DNA of 64,000 nucleotides from Sphaeramia orbicularis (Eukaryota; Chordata; Actinopteri; Kurtiformes; Apogonidae): contig NC_043965.1 in NCBI RefSeq assembly GCF_902148855.1, forward strand, positions 26,854,023-26,918,022, in the 5' to 3' direction. How positions within the stretch are numbered: the stretch's first letter is position 1; the number at the start of each line of letters is the position of its first letter. This document shows positions 62,701-64,000 of the stretch, piece after piece. The notes below the pieces were generated by a model that saw only the letters and a list, made by a program, of their open reading frames with translations, ran no database searches and was not told where the DNA came from. A program made the translations under genes and the position numbers.

Positions 62701-63668
62701 CCTCTCTACGGATAGCCGGAGAGTTCAAACCGCGAAATGCATAAAGTTGTTCTACCATTTTATGTACTCATGCTTTCTTTTAGATCTTGACAAATGATTA
62801 TGGTATGGTATTGGTGTACAAAAAATTTTTGAATTGAGATTGTTGGATCAAAAAAAAAAAAAAAAAAGAAAAAAGATTTTCTCAGGATGAGAATCAAGAT
62901 GGATAATCATTATAATCCTAATTAACCATCTTTAGTTACAGCATATTGATCACAAAGTAATAGTAAATATATGAGCACATTTTTTCAGTGGTTTCCAAAG
63001 ACATTTTTATATTGTTGTGATCATACAATAAAAATGCTAAATATACAGAAAGTTAAAAAAAGTATTTATTTACAAATGTATATTACACCATTTCACTTTA
63101 AAGTACCTAGACTGTATCTGGGCTTTGGTCAGACTAAAAGCAGTCCAGAGGTCTTGGTCTTCCTGAACCTTGATAATTATAGCTGCTACTGACAATTGGT
63201 ACTTAGTACTGACCTCCTTATTACATACATACAAAGAAACAAACAGTATTTATATGTAGTCATATGCGGGACTCACAATGTACACCCAAAATCAAATCAA
63301 CCATAAATTAAAAGAAAAGCAGTGGTTTGGTTAACTCTGTTTCTAATTAAGGTTGGTAGATGCTACTATATCTCCTATATCTGCCTTGAGAATGCATTAT
63401 CCGGGTTAGTTCTATACTATAAACATTTTTATGCCAACATATGAATAACACACAAACAAATAACAAAGATACTCCCTTTTGTTTATGGATGGTTAAGGAA
63501 ACCATGAGGTTTTAGTTCTCTGTGGCAAAGTCACACCTGAAGTTACCCCAGCTGTGGGATTTTAAGGTCATTCATGGAATCATATGACAACTTTTATGGT
63601 CCGTTTTATAGTCCCTCCACCACAATGACAACTTTTATAGTCCATCCTCTATTTTATGCATTAATCTA
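62701..63668. other. Intergenic region upstream of epg5
   Basis: AT-rich, with a poly(A)-rich run near 62850-62875. A minus-strand AATAAA at 63065-63070 could end the transcript of the right-hand partial gene. Nothing else recognised. Confidence 0.45.
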
Positions 63669-64000
63669 TTAAAGTTTATTCCCAGGCACACAGATCTGCT
63701 GAAAGCTGGGTGCAGGGCTGTTGGGGCGTGTGTGTTTGCCAGAGGTCTGACTGACTGTTTGTTTTGTATTTTTATAGAGAGTTGATGAAGGACTGCAGGG
63801 TGGGGTTATCTCAACCTCTGTGTCCTGGCTGTACAGTTTATGTAAAGGGAGTTGTTCCTGCTTGTATGTGTGACTTGGTGCCTGGTTGAAGATCTCAGGT
63901 GTGGGATGTATATATGCCTGGCTCAGAGCCAAGCTGAGGATCTCTGTTTTCTCCTTGTAGAAGCGCAGCTCTATGCCTCTACGTCGAGCTAACACCAGTT
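63669..64000 (-). CDS. Unidentified protein, C-terminal exon (partial at window edge)
   Basis: An open frame of about 110 codons enters from the right edge and stops at 63669. It begins LVLARRRGIELRFYKEK, where a small hydrophobic patch is followed by RRR and lysines, as just inside a membrane segment. It continues with a Ser/Thr/Pro-rich tail (EITPPCSPSSTLYKN, HTRPNSPAPSF) and ends CVPGNKL. There is no cysteine-rich or enzymatic motif. It could be the cytoplasmic tail of a single-pass receptor. Human EPG5 neighbours SIGLEC15, a single-pass lectin with a basic juxtamembrane stretch, but the tails do not align convincingly by eye. Whether it is expressed is unknown; compositional order and frame length favour a real exon. 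Confidence 0.4.
   Translation of the reverse strand, partial: LVLARRRGIELRFYKEKTEILSLALSQAYIHPTPEIFNQAPSHTYKQEQLPLHKLYSQDTEVEITPPCSPSSTLYKNTKQTVSQTSGKHTRPNSPAPSFQQICVPGNKL

Overview
The window is vertebrate nuclear DNA, most likely from a ray-finned (percomorph-type) fish. Its genes are split by GT-AG introns, intergenic DNA is short, microsatellites are frequent, and small terminal-repeat elements sit in the introns. I joined exons by eye, using reading frame, splice sites and remembered vertebrate homologues. The summed lengths agree with those families: FANCG 622 aa, VCP 806 aa, AKR1A1 322 aa, DNAJB5 368 aa, EPG5 about 2,584 aa.

Layout, left to right. (1) 1-1372, minus strand: exon 1 of a neurofilament-heavy-like gene with its TATA box; the rest lies off the left edge. 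(2) 4432-11960, plus: fancg, 14 coding exons. (3) 12641-20842, plus: vcp (p97/Cdc48), 17 coding exons, starting about 0.6 kb after the fancg poly(A) signal and preceded by four CCAAT boxes. (4) 21852-25976, minus: akr1a1, 8 coding exons, convergent with vcp. (5) 29327-35272, minus: dnajb5, 3 coding exons plus a non-coding first exon behind a TATA box and a perfect CRE near 36.2 kb. (6) 40893-62094, minus: epg5, 45 coding exons, one with a GC splice donor. (7) 63669-64000, minus: the 3' end of an unrecognised gene that runs off the right edge.

Relations between genes. fancg (DNA crosslink repair), vcp (ubiquitin-dependent segregase), dnajb5 (HSP40 co-chaperone) and epg5 (autophagosome-lysosome tether) all serve genome or protein quality control. 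In human, FANCG, VCP and DNAJB5 are also close together (9p13.3), so that part looks like old synteny; EPG5, AKR1A1 and NEFH are elsewhere in human. Their being together here is linkage, not evidence of a pathway.

The most unusual material is non-coding: a family of palindrome-prone elements recurring in fancg, vcp and epg5 introns; a duplicated-core element in fancg; a pure pentanucleotide tract acting as the polypyrimidine tract of the last dnajb5 intron; a dense GCTAAC/GCTAGC motif cluster in vcp intron 1; and a possible in-frame cassette exon in epg5. I found no tRNA, rRNA, CRISPR array or retrovirus-like coding region, and no clear new multi-gene system.
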